A stretch of DNA of 64,000 nucleotides, taken from positions 992,001 to 1,056,000 of the forward strand of contig NZ_JAGSPA010000001.1 of assembly GCF_019204005.1 (NCBI RefSeq), in the 5' to 3' direction. Below, one piece after another: positions 17,781 through 26,388 of this stretch; position 1 is the first letter of the stretch, and each line of letters begins with the position of its first letter. Source of the stretch: Pacificimonas pallii. GTDB taxonomy: Bacteria; Pseudomonadota; Alphaproteobacteria; Sphingomonadales; Sphingomonadaceae. The notes below the pieces were generated by a model that was not told the DNA's origin, searched no databases, and saw nothing but the letters and a program-made list of their open reading frames with translations. Position numbers and translations under genes: made by a program.

Positions 17781-18743
17781 ATGGATATCTGGACGCAAAT
17801 TGCAAATGATCACACTGAACTGAAGGCGCTGGGCGCGGACGTGCTGGCTGCGGTCGGCGGCAATGGCCCCGCCAGCCGCGACAATCAGTATGACGTGTTC
17901 GACACGAAACTGCGCCGCCATCTCGCCGCGATCGAGGATGTCGTGCTGCCGCCGCTGGAAAAGCAGGCGGACACCAGTGCCTCCGTTCACGAGGTCGAAC
18001 AGCATCACAAGGCGATGCGCCGGGACCTATCCGCGCTCGACCGTGCCGGCAAGCAGGACCCGGAATGGACGAAGGAATTTGAAATCGTGACGCAGCAACT
18101 CGAAAAGCTCTGCGGCCGTCACGAGGTGCTGATCGGCAAGGCGCGCCCGCTGGTGAATGACGGGGAAGGCGAAACGCTGGGCGAGAAATATACCCGCGCG
18201 AAGCTGAAGCGCATCCCGGGCGGTAGCTGGGACTGGAACAAGATCGGCATCGGCGCAGGCGCGGCGCTCGGCATCGCCGCCGTCGCGGGCGCCGCCGCGG
18301 CGGGCGCGAAATACAAGAAGCGCATCGACGAAACCGGCGAGGATCCATTCTGGAAGCGCCGTTCGCGGGATGCCGACGATTTTGAACTGCGCCTGCAAAC
18401 CGACGAAACCGTCCGCCTGATCGCCAGCGACAAGGTTGGCGGTACCAAGGTCGTCAGCGTCGACGGCGAAACCGTCGGCAAGGTGACGAGCTTCATGGTG
18501 GACAAATATACCGGCCGCGTCGCCTATGCCGTGCTGCAGTTCGGCGGCGTCATGGGTGTCGGGTCCAGCTATTTCCCGCTGCCATGGCCGGTACTGGAAT
18601 ATGACGTGGACGTGGACGCCTATCGTCTGTCGGTGACGAAGGAGCAGCTGTCAGGCGCCCCGCGCTTTGAAAAGGACGATTCGCCGGAGTTCGATTCCAC
18701 CGCCTATCGCCAGAAGCTGCTGGTGTTCTACCGCCCCGAATAG
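17781..18743 (+). CDS. Hemerythrin HHE domain plus PRC-barrel protein
   Basis: A 320-residue two-domain protein. Residues 1-130 look like a hemerythrin/HHE four-helix bundle, with scattered His and Glu such as NDHTELK, LRRHLAAIED, VEQHHKAMRRD and CGRHEVL, which would bind a di-iron centre. A Gly/Ala-rich hydrophobic stretch (about 148-170) may anchor it in the membrane. Residues about 205-290 are a PRC-barrel (GGTKVVSVDGETVGKV, then MVDKYTGRVAYAVLQFGG). Likely an oxygen, NO or stress-related protein. An EcfG-like promoter precedes it. Monocistronic by spacing. Confidence 0.8.
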   Translation: MDIWTQIANDHTELKALGADVLAAVGGNGPASRDNQYDVFDTKLRRHLAAIEDVVLPPLEKQADTSASVHEVEQHHKAMRRDLSALDRAGKQDPEWTKEFEIVTQQLEKLCGRHEVLIGKARPLVNDGEGETLGEKYTRAKLKRIPGGSWDWNKIGIGAGAALGIAAVAGAAAAGAKYKKRIDETGEDPFWKRRSRDADDFELRLQTDETVRLIASDKVGGTKVVSVDGETVGKVTSFMVDKYTGRVAYAVLQFGGVMGVGSSYFPLPWPVLEYDVDVDAYRLSVTKEQLSGAPRFEKDDSPEFDSTAYRQKLLVFYRPE

Positions 18744-18906
18744 GAACTCATGTTCAGCCGGAAAGGTCGCGCCATGCTTGCGCGATCATTCCGGCCAGAA
18801 CATCTTCGTCTTTTCCTGCGCCATTTCGCCCTCCCTAGTGGCAAGGTGGGGAGACTCTGCCGCACGCCCGGCGCTATAGGCAAGCGCAGAAAGTGAGTTC
18901 AGAATC

Positions 18907-20082
18907 ATGCCCGATCCGAAAATCGTCCACATCCAGTCCGAATTGAAGCCCGCCATGACGGGCGCGCAGCCTGCGCATCCGGCGCTCGCCTCGGTCGATG
19001 AGATCATCGAGGAGGCCCGCAACGGACGCATGTTCATCCTGGTCGATGATGAGGACCGTGAGAATGAGGGCGACCTGGTGATCCCCGCGCAAATGGCGAC
19101 CCCGGATGCGATTGCGTTCATGGCGAAAAACGGCCGGGGCCTCGTCTGCCTGGCGCTGACGCGGCAGCGGGTCGAGGAACTGGGGCTGTCGGCGATGACG
19201 CCGCGAAACGAGACTCCGCTGGAAACGGCCTTCACCGTCTCCATCGAGGCAAAGGAGGGCATTACGACGGGCATCAGCGCGCATGACCGCGCGCGCACGA
19301 TCTCTGTCGCCATCGATCCGCGCAACAAGGCCGATTCGATCGGGTCGCCGGGACATGTCTTCCCGCTGTCCGCACGCGATGGCGGCACCCTCGTCAGGGC
19401 CGGGCATACCGAGGCGGCCGTCGATATTGCGCGGCTTGCCGGGCTGATCCCCGCAGGCGTGATCTGCGAGATCATGAAAGACGACGGCACGATGGCGCGC
19501 CTCGACGACCTGATCTCTTTCGCGCAACTGCACAATATGAAAGTCGGGACGATCCGCGACCTGATCGCCTATCGCCGCAAGCATGACAGTTTTGTCCGCC
19601 AGGTGGCCGAGGAAGCGTTTGAGAGCCAATGGGGCGGCCGCTGGCGCGCAATCCGCTTTCAGGACACGATTTCAGGCATCGACAAGCTGGCGCTGGTAAA
19701 GGGCGATCCCGCCGCTGACGGTGCTACGCCGCTGATCCGCATGCATCATTTCAACCTGTTCGACGATGCATTTGCGCATATCTCGGACCGTGCCGGCCAA
19801 TTGCAGGCGTCGATGAAAATGATCGCCGAGGCCGGGACCGGCGCTGTCGTGCTTATCAACCGGCCCGGCGCGAGCCCCGTGGAAACCAGCATGCGCGCGA
19901 TCCGGCCCAAGCGGGCCGTCACCGAGGACGGTGAAATGGAAATTCGCGATTACGGTATCGGCGCGCAGATCCTGGCGCTGCTTGGCGTGCATGACATGGT
20001 GCTGCTGACGAATTCGCCGCAGAGTCTGGTCGGGCTGAGCGCATATGGCCTGAACATCGTCGAGCAGCGCCCGATCGGTTGA
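18907..20082 (+). CDS. ribB: 3,4-dihydroxy-2-butanone 4-phosphate synthase with degenerate GTP cyclohydrolase II domain
   Basis: Residues ~20-225 are a complete RibB domain: DDEDRENEGDLVIPAQ (metal and substrate acidic loop), TTGISAHDRA, AGHTEAAVDIARLAG and CEIMKDDGTMARLDD. It converts ribulose 5-phosphate to the four-carbon riboflavin precursor. The C-terminal half has the position of RibA, but the zinc-binding Cys motif (C..C.C in true RibA) is absent; the region reads RMHHFNLFDDAFAHISD. So only RibB activity is expected, and a separate intact RibA lies at 22062-23108. No FMN riboswitch is recognisable upstream. Confidence 0.92.
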   Translation: MPDPKIVHIQSELKPAMTGAQPAHPALASVDEIIEEARNGRMFILVDDEDRENEGDLVIPAQMATPDAIAFMAKNGRGLVCLALTRQRVEELGLSAMTPRNETPLETAFTVSIEAKEGITTGISAHDRARTISVAIDPRNKADSIGSPGHVFPLSARDGGTLVRAGHTEAAVDIARLAGLIPAGVICEIMKDDGTMARLDDLISFAQLHNMKVGTIRDLIAYRRKHDSFVRQVAEEAFESQWGGRWRAIRFQDTISGIDKLALVKGDPAADGATPLIRMHHFNLFDDAFAHISDRAGQLQASMKMIAEAGTGAVVLINRPGASPVETSMRAIRPKRAVTEDGEMEIRDYGIGAQILALLGVHDMVLLTNSPQSLVGLSAYGLNIVEQRPIG

Positions 20083-20138
20083 TTCGGTGTTTCGGGCCGT
20101 TAAGACTGTCCGCGGACCAACCGAAGGAGCGAGGATAA

Positions 20139-20315
20139 ATGGCGCACAAGTTTGAAATTTATACCGACAAAGCCGGTGAGCATCGCGTTCGTTTCAAATA
20201 TAATAGCGAAATCATCTTCTCCACCGAAGGCTATTCTTCCCGTTCCGGTGCGAAGCGCGCGATCGAATCGATTCAGAAGCACGTTGACGGCGCACCGACC
20301 GAAGAACTCGATTAG
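20139..20315 (+). CDS. YegP-family (DUF1508) small protein
   Basis: A 58-residue protein starting MAHKFEIYTDKAGEHRVRFK. It has the DUF1508 features: F.IY.DKAGE.R.R, then I.FSTEGYSS and a GAKRAIESI helix, the fold that normally occurs as one or two copies. Function unknown; members are small cytoplasmic proteins. A strong ribosome site (GGAGCGAGG) precedes ATG 20139. It is short, but the family resemblance is clear. Independent small gene, 56 bp after ribB. Confidence 0.85.
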   Translation: MAHKFEIYTDKAGEHRVRFKYNSEIIFSTEGYSSRSGAKRAIESIQKHVDGAPTEELD

Positions 20316-20415
20316 CGGTTCGCCGGGCCGCCACCGGCCCACACAAATTTGACTAGCTTGTTCATGGCCCGCGCCCTTTCTAATTTCCACCTGAGGAAAT
20401 GGGAGAGCGCGGGTC

Positions 20416-21924
20416 ATGTCGTCTGAACCATCAACATCGGTAGATGTCCTGATTGTCGGGGCAGGCCTGTCGGGCATTGGCGCCGCGGTGCATCTGGGGG
20501 AGCGCTGCCCCGACCTGACATACGCAATTGTCGAAGCGCGTGAAGCCATTGGCGGTACGTGGGACCTGTTCCGCTATCCGGGCATTCGCAGCGACAGCGA
20601 CATGCACACACTCGGATATATGTTCAAGCCGTGGACCGAGGCAAAAGCCATCGCCGATGGTCCGTCCATCAGGAAATATGTTCGCGATACCGCGGATGAT
20701 TATGGCATCACGCCCCATATCCGCTTCCGGATGAAGGTCGTGCATGCCGACTGGTCAAGCGCGGACGCGCGCTGGACGGTCACGGTCGAGCGGGATGGTG
20801 AGCGTCATACCATTTCCTGCGGTTTCCTGTTCATGAACAGCGGCTATTATGATTACGATCAGGGCTATCGTCCTGAATTTCCGGGCGAAGCGGACTTTAA
20901 GGGCCGGTTCGTGCATCCGCAGCACTGGCCAAAGGACCTGGACTATAAGGGAAAACGCGTTGCCATTATCGGCTCTGGCGCGACCGCGGTCACGCTGGTG
21001 CCCGCCATGGCGAAGGACGCGGAGCATGTGACCATGGTCCAGCGCTCCCCGACATGGATGGTGTCGCGGCCCGCCGAGGACCGGATCGCGAATTTCATCC
21101 GGCGCTATCTGGGTTCGAAAACATCATACAGGTTCACGCGGTTCAAGAATGTATGGATGCAGCACTTTTTCTTTAACAAGGCGCGCAAGGACCCGAAAAA
21201 GGTCGGCGACAAGCTTCTTGATATGGCGCGCAAGGCGCTTGGCCCGCATTATGACATCGATACGCATCTGACGCCGTCCTACGGGCCGTGGGAGCAGCGC
21301 CTGTGCCTGATCCCGGACAATGACATGTTTGAAGTCCTGAAGGATGGCTCCGCCGACATCGTGACCGGCCATATCGATACGTTCACCGCGGATGGCATCC
21401 GCATGAAATCGGGCCAGGAGGTGAAGGCCGATATCGTCGTCACGGCGACCGGGCTGAACCTGAAACTGCTGGGCGGCATGACGATCACAAGGGACGGCCG
21501 CAAGGTCGGCGTTCACGAGACCTACCCCTATAAGGGCGTCATGTATGCGGGTATACCGAATCTGGCCGCGACGTTCGGTTACACCAATGCCAGCTGGACG
21601 CTGAAGGCGGACATCACGGCGATCTATGTCTGCCGTCTGCTGAACGAAATGAAGGCGAAGGGCATGGACATCGTCACACCCCAGATGCCGCCCGAAGGCC
21701 AGTATGAGGAACAGCCATTCGCCAATCTGACGTCCGGATATTTTTCCCGAGCGGAGAACATGATCCCAAAATCGACGAACCTGGCACCGTGGCAGCAACC
21801 GCATAATTATGTGCGCGATCGCAAGGACCTGACCGAAGGCCCGATCGACGACGGGACACTGATATTTTCAAAGGCGGGCGCGGTTGCCGCTGATGAGACG
21901 GATATGGCGGTGGCGGCGGAATAG
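20416..21924 (+). CDS. Flavin monooxygenase, Baeyer-Villiger type
   Basis: FAD/NADPH-dependent monooxygenase of 502 residues. The N-terminal FAD fold is DVLIVGAGLSGIGAAVHL; the diagnostic Baeyer-Villiger fingerprint FxGxxxHxxxW is visible as FKGRFVHPQHWP; the NADPH fold is VAIIGSGATAVTLVPAM. Such enzymes convert ketones to esters or lactones or oxidise sulfur and nitrogen. The substrate cannot be told. A single gene on the plus strand, convergent with ribA, with a hairpin between them. Confidence 0.9.
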   Translation: MSSEPSTSVDVLIVGAGLSGIGAAVHLGERCPDLTYAIVEAREAIGGTWDLFRYPGIRSDSDMHTLGYMFKPWTEAKAIADGPSIRKYVRDTADDYGITPHIRFRMKVVHADWSSADARWTVTVERDGERHTISCGFLFMNSGYYDYDQGYRPEFPGEADFKGRFVHPQHWPKDLDYKGKRVAIIGSGATAVTLVPAMAKDAEHVTMVQRSPTWMVSRPAEDRIANFIRRYLGSKTSYRFTRFKNVWMQHFFFNKARKDPKKVGDKLLDMARKALGPHYDIDTHLTPSYGPWEQRLCLIPDNDMFEVLKDGSADIVTGHIDTFTADGIRMKSGQEVKADIVVTATGLNLKLLGGMTITRDGRKVGVHETYPYKGVMYAGIPNLAATFGYTNASWTLKADITAIYVCRLLNEMKAKGMDIVTPQMPPEGQYEEQPFANLTSGYFSRAENMIPKSTNLAPWQQPHNYVRDRKDLTEGPIDDGTLIFSKAGAVAADETDMAVAAE

Positions 21925-21978
21925 CGGTCGTTCTGGCGGGAGCCGGATCGGTTTTCTCCGCGCCAAATCCCGCAGCCC

Positions 21979-22008
21979 GATCATCCCGAGCGCCGCCGAG
22001 GGATGATC
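21979..22008. terminator. Hairpin between convergent monooxygenase and ribA genes
   Basis: GATCATCCC (21979-21987) and GGGATGATC (22000-22008) form a perfect 9-bp stem with a 12-nt loop in the gap between two converging genes. A plausible bidirectional terminator, although no strong T-run follows on either strand. Confidence 0.5.
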
Positions 22009-22061
22009 ACCTTTGCGTGTTGCGCCTTGGCAAAGGATATTCCCGCGCGCGCGGCGCGCCT

Positions 22062-23108
22062 CTAAAGCTGGTGTCCGGTACGGTCCCGCTTCGTTGCCAG
22101 ATAGTCGGCGTTCAGCTCGCCATGCCCCGCGATCAGCGGCACGCGGTCATCGACAGCGACACCCTCCGCCTCTAGCCCGGCGACTTTGTGCGGATTGTTG
22201 GTGAGCAGGCGAATGCGGGCCGCTCCGACGCCGCGCAGCATCGCCGCGGCGATGCCGAAGTCACGTTCGTCGACTTCGAAGCCAAGGCGCAGATTCGCGT
22301 CCACCGTGTCGAATCCCTGATCCTGCAGCCGATAGGCGCGCAGTTTGTTGAGGAGACCGATGCCGCGACCTTCCTGCTGAAGATAAAGAAGAATGCCGCC
22401 GCCATCCGCGGCGATGGCATCCAGCGCCGCTCGCAGCTGGTCGCCGCAGTCGCATTTCAGACTGCCCAGCACATCGCCCGTCAGGCAGGCGCTGTGCAGG
22501 CGGGTCAGCGGCGCGTCGCCATACGCCCCCTTGCCAATCATCAGCACCAGATGCTCTGGACCGCCGGGGCTGCGAAAAGCGATGACCTGCGTATCTTTCG
22601 CCGCCTTGAGCGGCAGGCGCGCGCGGGTGACTTCGGCCAGTGTGGCCGGTGCGCGGTGCGCCTCAATCTCCGCGACACCGACGGTCAGGAAATTATCGTC
22701 GTCACGCGCGGGCCGCATGTGCAGCGCCGGAAGCAGTCCGGCCAGTTTGGCCAGTTGCAAGGCGGCCCTGGCGCGCGCGGTATCGTCGACAGTGACTGTG
22801 CGGAAGGGGCCTTTCATCGGCTTCGACAGGTCCAATGTGGGATCCGCTATCGCGGCCGCGCCCGCGGCGTCGATCCAGTCAGGGCGCGCGATACCGACCG
22901 CCTGCATGCCTGCCGCGCCCAGCTGGTTCGCAAGGGCGAGCTGGGCCGCGCGCTTGTCGGTAATCAGAATGTCCGCGCGCGCATCGCCCTCGAACGCCTC
23001 CAGTGCATCCTCGCCGCAAAGTTCGACGGGCAGCACGGCAAGGCCGGCGACATTGGCCGCGCGGCCCCGCCTCAATTCATCAATGGCCCGTTCGGCGGCG
23101 ATGCTCAT
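22062..23108 (-). CDS. ribA: GTP cyclohydrolase II (RibA)
   Basis: Opens GTP to the pyrimidine precursor of riboflavin. The 348-residue protein ends in a full RibA domain: the zinc site CLTGDVLGSLKCDCGDQL, the QQEGRGIGLLNKLRAY GTP-binding loop and the RLLTNNPHK motif. The N-terminal ~150 residues are not a RibB domain but a divergent extension, as is common in RibA homologues that lost it. It complements the upstream RibB, whose RibA half is degenerate. xthA lies 7 bp upstream on the same strand, so they probably share a transcript. Confidence 0.93.
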   Translation of the reverse strand: MSIAAERAIDELRRGRAANVAGLAVLPVELCGEDALEAFEGDARADILITDKRAAQLALANQLGAAGMQAVGIARPDWIDAAGAAAIADPTLDLSKPMKGPFRTVTVDDTARARAALQLAKLAGLLPALHMRPARDDDNFLTVGVAEIEAHRAPATLAEVTRARLPLKAAKDTQVIAFRSPGGPEHLVLMIGKGAYGDAPLTRLHSACLTGDVLGSLKCDCGDQLRAALDAIAADGGGILLYLQQEGRGIGLLNKLRAYRLQDQGFDTVDANLRLGFEVDERDFGIAAAMLRGVGAARIRLLTNNPHKVAGLEAEGVAVDDRVPLIAGHGELNADYLATKRDRTGHQL

Positions 23109-23115
23109 AAGGGCG

Positions 23116-23907
23116 CTAGACCTCCATCTCGGTGATCAGCGGAATGTGATCGCTTGGCTTTTCCCAGCTGCGCGCGGGTTCGAGGACGCGGTGCGCGCGG
23201 ATCTTGCTCCGCAGTTCCGGCGAGACCCACACGTGATCGAGACGGCGGCCGCGATCACCTTTTGTCCAGTCTTTCGCGCGGTAGCTCCACCATGTGTAGA
23301 GCCGTTCGGGCGCGGGGATCATCAGGCGGCCGACATCGACCCAGCCATGCGCGTCCTGCAACCGCTTCATGGTGTCGACTTCGATGGGCGTATGGCTGAC
23401 GACCTTCAGGAGCTGCTTGTGGCTCCAGACGTCGGATTCCAGCGGCGCGATGTTGAAATCGCCCATCATGATGGTGGGCGTGTCGAGCGTTTCCGACCAT
23501 TTCGTCATGCGCTCGTAAAAATCCAGCTTCTGGCCGAATTTCGGGTTCTCTTCACGGTCAGGCACATCACCGCCCGCAGGGATATAGACGTTCTCAAGCA
23601 ACAGGCCCGATGGCAGGCGAACGCCGATATGGCGTGCCTCGCCATTGTCCTGCCAGTCATGGCGGCGGTCCTCGGTCAGCGGTACCCTGGAAACGATGGC
23701 AACGCCGTGATGCATCGGCTGCCCGTTCAGGATGCGATATTTATATCCCATCCCTTCGAAGGCCTCGTGCGGGAATTGGGAATCCCGCACCTTGGTTTCC
23801 TGCAGGCAGATGATGTCCGGGTCTTCGGCCATCACCAGCTGTTCGATCAGGTGAAGGCGGATGCGGACGCTGTTGATGTTCCAGCTGACGAATTTCAATG
23901 TGCTCAT
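23116..23907 (-). CDS. xthA: Exodeoxyribonuclease III
   Basis: AP endonuclease and 3'-5' exonuclease of base-excision repair. The 263 residues carry the EEP-fold active site in order: SWNINSVRIRL, LQETKVRDS (metal Glu), MMGDFNIAPLESDVW (Asp-x-Asn), RRLDHVWVSPEL and the final KPSDHIPLI (Asp-His). It ends 7 bp before ribA on the same strand and starts about 300 bp from the lolA end. Confidence 0.96.
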   Translation of the reverse strand: MSTLKFVSWNINSVRIRLHLIEQLVMAEDPDIICLQETKVRDSQFPHEAFEGMGYKYRILNGQPMHHGVAIVSRVPLTEDRRHDWQDNGEARHIGVRLPSGLLLENVYIPAGGDVPDREENPKFGQKLDFYERMTKWSETLDTPTIMMGDFNIAPLESDVWSHKQLLKVVSHTPIEVDTMKRLQDAHGWVDVGRLMIPAPERLYTWWSYRAKDWTKGDRGRRLDHVWVSPELRSKIRAHRVLEPARSWEKPSDHIPLITEMEV

Positions 23908-24209
23908 GCCAAGTCAGCTAGCGTCCCGCGCCGGTGGCCGCAAAAGAAATGACCTCCGCCCCTTTCCAAAAAAGAAAAGAGACGGAGGCCGTAACTGCGC
24001 TCGTCACGCAAGTGAACGTGAACAGGCCGCCACAGATAACAGGGGGCAAATCCTGCGACGTCCCGTTCCGCTCACCACGTTAAAGGTAGTTGGGCGCGCC
24101 GCAGGTCACAATGCCGCGCAGGCTCGCCCCACCGCGCGCGCGATGCGCTTTGGCCCCAATCGGTTACGGATGCGAAGCGTTCTGCGCCGATTTGCGAGAT
24201 CGGCATGCG
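23908..24209. other. 302-bp intergenic region between lolA and xthA
   Basis: No gene is supported. It contains the terminator-like hairpin at 23953-23988 and must contain the xthA promoter. Short open frames here have no ribosome site or family. Confidence 0.5.
23953..23988 (-). terminator. Candidate terminator downstream of lolA
   Basis: CCTCCG (23953-23958) pairs with CGGAGG (23983-23988) across a loop of purine/pyrimidine-rich sequence that can extend the stem (CCCCTTT against AAAAGAGA). Read on the minus strand, it is followed by a T-rich tail (TCATTTCTTTTG), as expected for the end of the lolA transcript. Confidence 0.5.
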
Positions 24210-24809
24210 TCAGCGCCGCTTCCGCGTGCGCGGATCCCTGAATCGGAACGCATTGTCATTGACGGTGACGTTGAACTTCACATCGGTCAGCGCGACGCGC
24301 GTTGTATTGCCCTGCGCGTCGATGACGTTCCATCCGGTCAGTGACAGGTTGGCGGGGGCACCGCGCTCCCGGTCGAAATAGAGCGTGATGATGCCATATT
24401 CCGGATGCTTGCGATCGCGAGCCTCGATAATCAGCGCCTGGTCGTCCGATGATTTTACCCGCGCGAATTTCGCCAGGTCGGCGCGCGGATCGAGCAGAAC
24501 CGACAGCGGGGTCGATTTTATGGGAAAACGCTGCACCTGGCGGACCTCGTAGTCGATGACATTCAGGCTTTTGCCATCGGCCACCACGAGCAGCGGGATG
24601 CCCTTTTCATATTGAAAGCGAATCTTGCCGGGCCGTGCGAGATACACCCGCCCCGTCGTCGTCGCGCCATTGCCCGCAACCTGCGTGAAGTTCGCGGTCA
24701 TGGTCTTCGTCGCCTCCAGATGGCGCGTCAGCTCTGGCAGTGTCGCCGCAGCAGGCGCGGCCAAAGCGAGCCCCAGAAGGGCGGTCAATATCATTTTGAA
24801 GCGCATCAT
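24210..24809 (-). CDS. lolA: Outer-membrane lipoprotein carrier protein LolA
   Basis: Periplasmic chaperone carrying lipoproteins from the Lol ABC transporter to the outer membrane. The 199 residues begin with a signal peptide (MMRFKMILTALLGLALAAPA, cut near AAA) and then the family pattern LEATKTMTANFTQV, GRVYLARPGKIRFQYE and SPLSVLLDP. ATG 24809 or 24806 is chosen because GGAAGG sits just upstream; a longer frame upstream is antisense to the cyclophilin gene. Confidence 0.92.
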   Translation of the reverse strand: MMRFKMILTALLGLALAAPAAATLPELTRHLEATKTMTANFTQVAGNGATTTGRVYLARPGKIRFQYEKGIPLLVVADGKSLNVIDYEVRQVQRFPIKSTPLSVLLDPRADLAKFARVKSSDDQALIIEARDRKHPEYGIITLYFDRERGAPANLSLTGWNVIDAQGNTTRVALTDVKFNVTVNDNAFRFRDPRTRKRR

Positions 24810-24986
24810 TCGTGCAGCCTTCCCTAAACATGTGTATTCCGCCTTCTGCCTGAACGGGCTTGAATGGCAATTGAATGTCCCGGCGATGAACGAACGATAC
24901 GGGACAGGGCTCCGCTTTCGCCCGGTCTGAATGTCAGGTCGGTCGGGACATGACAGGTTCAGGCCGGACCGGGTAAGAGCTTTGTC

Positions 24987-25688
24987 ATGATTCGAACGCT
25001 TTGCCTGTCGGCCCTTTTCGCCTTTCCTATTGCAACGGCATCCGCGCAGCCTGCCGCCGCGCCTGTGGAGCTGGAGGCGGAACAGGAAAGGCGGGCGGAA
25101 ATCCAGTCCGAACCGGACACTGCGGCCCCCGGCGGCGAAGCGCAAGCGGTCGCCGCTGAAACGCCGCCGGTTTTTCGGACGGAGCAGGTGACGCTGAATA
25201 CCGCGAAAGGGCCGATCGTGATCGCGCTCGAGGTGGAACGCGCGCCGATCACCGCGAAGAACTTCCTGCGCTATGTGCGGGAGGGGCGGTTCAACGGCAT
25301 GAGCTTTTACCGCGCCTCCAACATCGCCGAGGGATACGGCCTGATCCAGGGCGGGACGCAGGGAAATCCGAAAATGGTCCTGCCCGCCATCCGGCACGAG
25401 CCGACAACCCAGACCGGCCTGTCGCACACCGCAGGCACGATCTCAATGGCGATGGGCGCGCCCGGGACCGCCACTGGCGATTTCTTCATCGTCGTCGGCG
25501 ACCTGGTGTCACTGGACGCGGCAGACGGCGCCCCGGGCTTCGCCGCGTTTGGCAAGGTGGTCGAGGGCATGGATGTCGTCCTCGACATCCTCGACGACGC
25601 CACCGATCCCAATGAGGGCACCGGCAGCATGCGCGGCGAAATCCTCGCGAAGCCCGTGCAGATCCGCAGTGCCGAAAAAGGCGGCTAG
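24987..25688 (+). CDS. Peptidyl-prolyl cis-trans isomerase, cyclophilin type, exported
   Basis: Catalyses proline isomerisation during periplasmic protein folding. The 233 residues have a signal peptide (MIRTLCLSALFAFPIATASA, cleavage before QPAA), an acidic linker, and a cyclophilin domain from about residue 65: KNFLRYVREGRFNGMSFYRA, then SHTAGTISMAMGAPGTATGD and DFFIVVGD. The catalytic Arg of classical cyclophilins corresponds to FYRA here. Divergent from lolA. Confidence 0.9.
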   Translation: MIRTLCLSALFAFPIATASAQPAAAPVELEAEQERRAEIQSEPDTAAPGGEAQAVAAETPPVFRTEQVTLNTAKGPIVIALEVERAPITAKNFLRYVREGRFNGMSFYRASNIAEGYGLIQGGTQGNPKMVLPAIRHEPTTQTGLSHTAGTISMAMGAPGTATGDFFIVVGDLVSLDAADGAPGFAAFGKVVEGMDVVLDILDDATDPNEGTGSMRGEILAKPVQIRSAEKGG

Positions 25689-25758
25689 GCACGCCGATTG
25701 CGGGTGACCCCGTCGCGGGTTAGGCTGGTCCGCGCGACGACAGGGGGGAACGGCCGGC

Positions 25759-26208
25759 GTGATTGAGACTGTCTTCATTACCGCGCTGCTGGTCGTCACG
25801 GCCTCGATCATTCATTTTCGCGTGCTGCGCTGGTGCTACGGCATGGTCATGGGCGATGATCGCCGGACAACGCATCCGATGTTGCTGGTGATTGGCGTGA
25901 TCTTCGTGGCGCATCTGGCCGAAGTGTTTCTTTACGCGCTGGGCTATCTGGTCATGGAGCTTTGGCTGGGCGTCGGGACGCTGAACGGCGCGCGTGAGGG
26001 CGGCGGCACCGACACGCTGTTCGATCTCTTCTACTTTTCCATCGCAAGCTACACCACGCTGGGGATTGGCGACATTGTGCCGACCGGCCCGATGCGCCTG
26101 CTGACGGGAATAGAATCGCTGCACGGGCTGGTCCTGATCGCGTGGAGCAGCAGTTTTACCTATTTGATGATGGAGCAGCTATGGGGCGCGGAGGTCGAGG
26201 GGGAATAG
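25759..26208 (+). CDS. Two-TM potassium channel-like protein
   Basis: A 149-residue membrane protein with a pore-loop sequence SIASYTTLGIGDIVPTG, equivalent to the TxGYGD selectivity filter with Ile replacing Tyr. Hydrophobic segments are visible before it (VIGVIFVAHLAEVFLYALGY) and after it (LHGLVLIAWSSSFTYLMM), as in bacterial KcsA-like or Ion_trans_2 channels; the first ~20 residues add another helix. The start is GTG 25759. Probably K+ selective, inferred from the filter. Convergent with the SLOG gene, with a long hairpin between. Confidence 0.82.
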   Translation: MIETVFITALLVVTASIIHFRVLRWCYGMVMGDDRRTTHPMLLVIGVIFVAHLAEVFLYALGYLVMELWLGVGTLNGAREGGGTDTLFDLFYFSIASYTTLGIGDIVPTGPMRLLTGIESLHGLVLIAWSSSFTYLMMEQLWGAEVEGE

Positions 26209-26236
26209 GGATGGGAGGCTCTGGGTCTGATCTTGA

Positions 26237-26370
26237 CGGATCACATGCCGTTTCGCTTTTTTTGACGCTGCGCTGAGCCCCGTTCCGCCCCGCGCCCCCG
26301 CCCAGCCATCCATGAGTGTATCCTTGCGGGTGGCTGGGCGGGGGCGCGGGGCGGAACGGGATGTGATCCG
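26237..26370. terminator. Very long nested inverted repeat between convergent genes
   Basis: A perfect 30-bp inverted repeat (26279-26308 with 26331-26360, 22-nt loop) is flanked by a second 10-bp pair: CGGATCACAT (26237-26246) and ATGTGATCCG (26361-26370). The inner stem is almost all G/C. A T-rich tract (26256-26263) lies inside the left arm spacer. It sits between a plus-strand channel gene and the minus-strand SLOG gene, so it can terminate both. It is much longer than an ordinary terminator. Confidence 0.7.
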
Positions 26371-26388
26371 TTAGGGATCACCCACAAG

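Noticed and set aside
18744-18906. FMN riboswitch upstream of ribB
   Set aside because: I looked for the conserved RFN element and did not see its conserved blocks; only ordinary sequence precedes the start.
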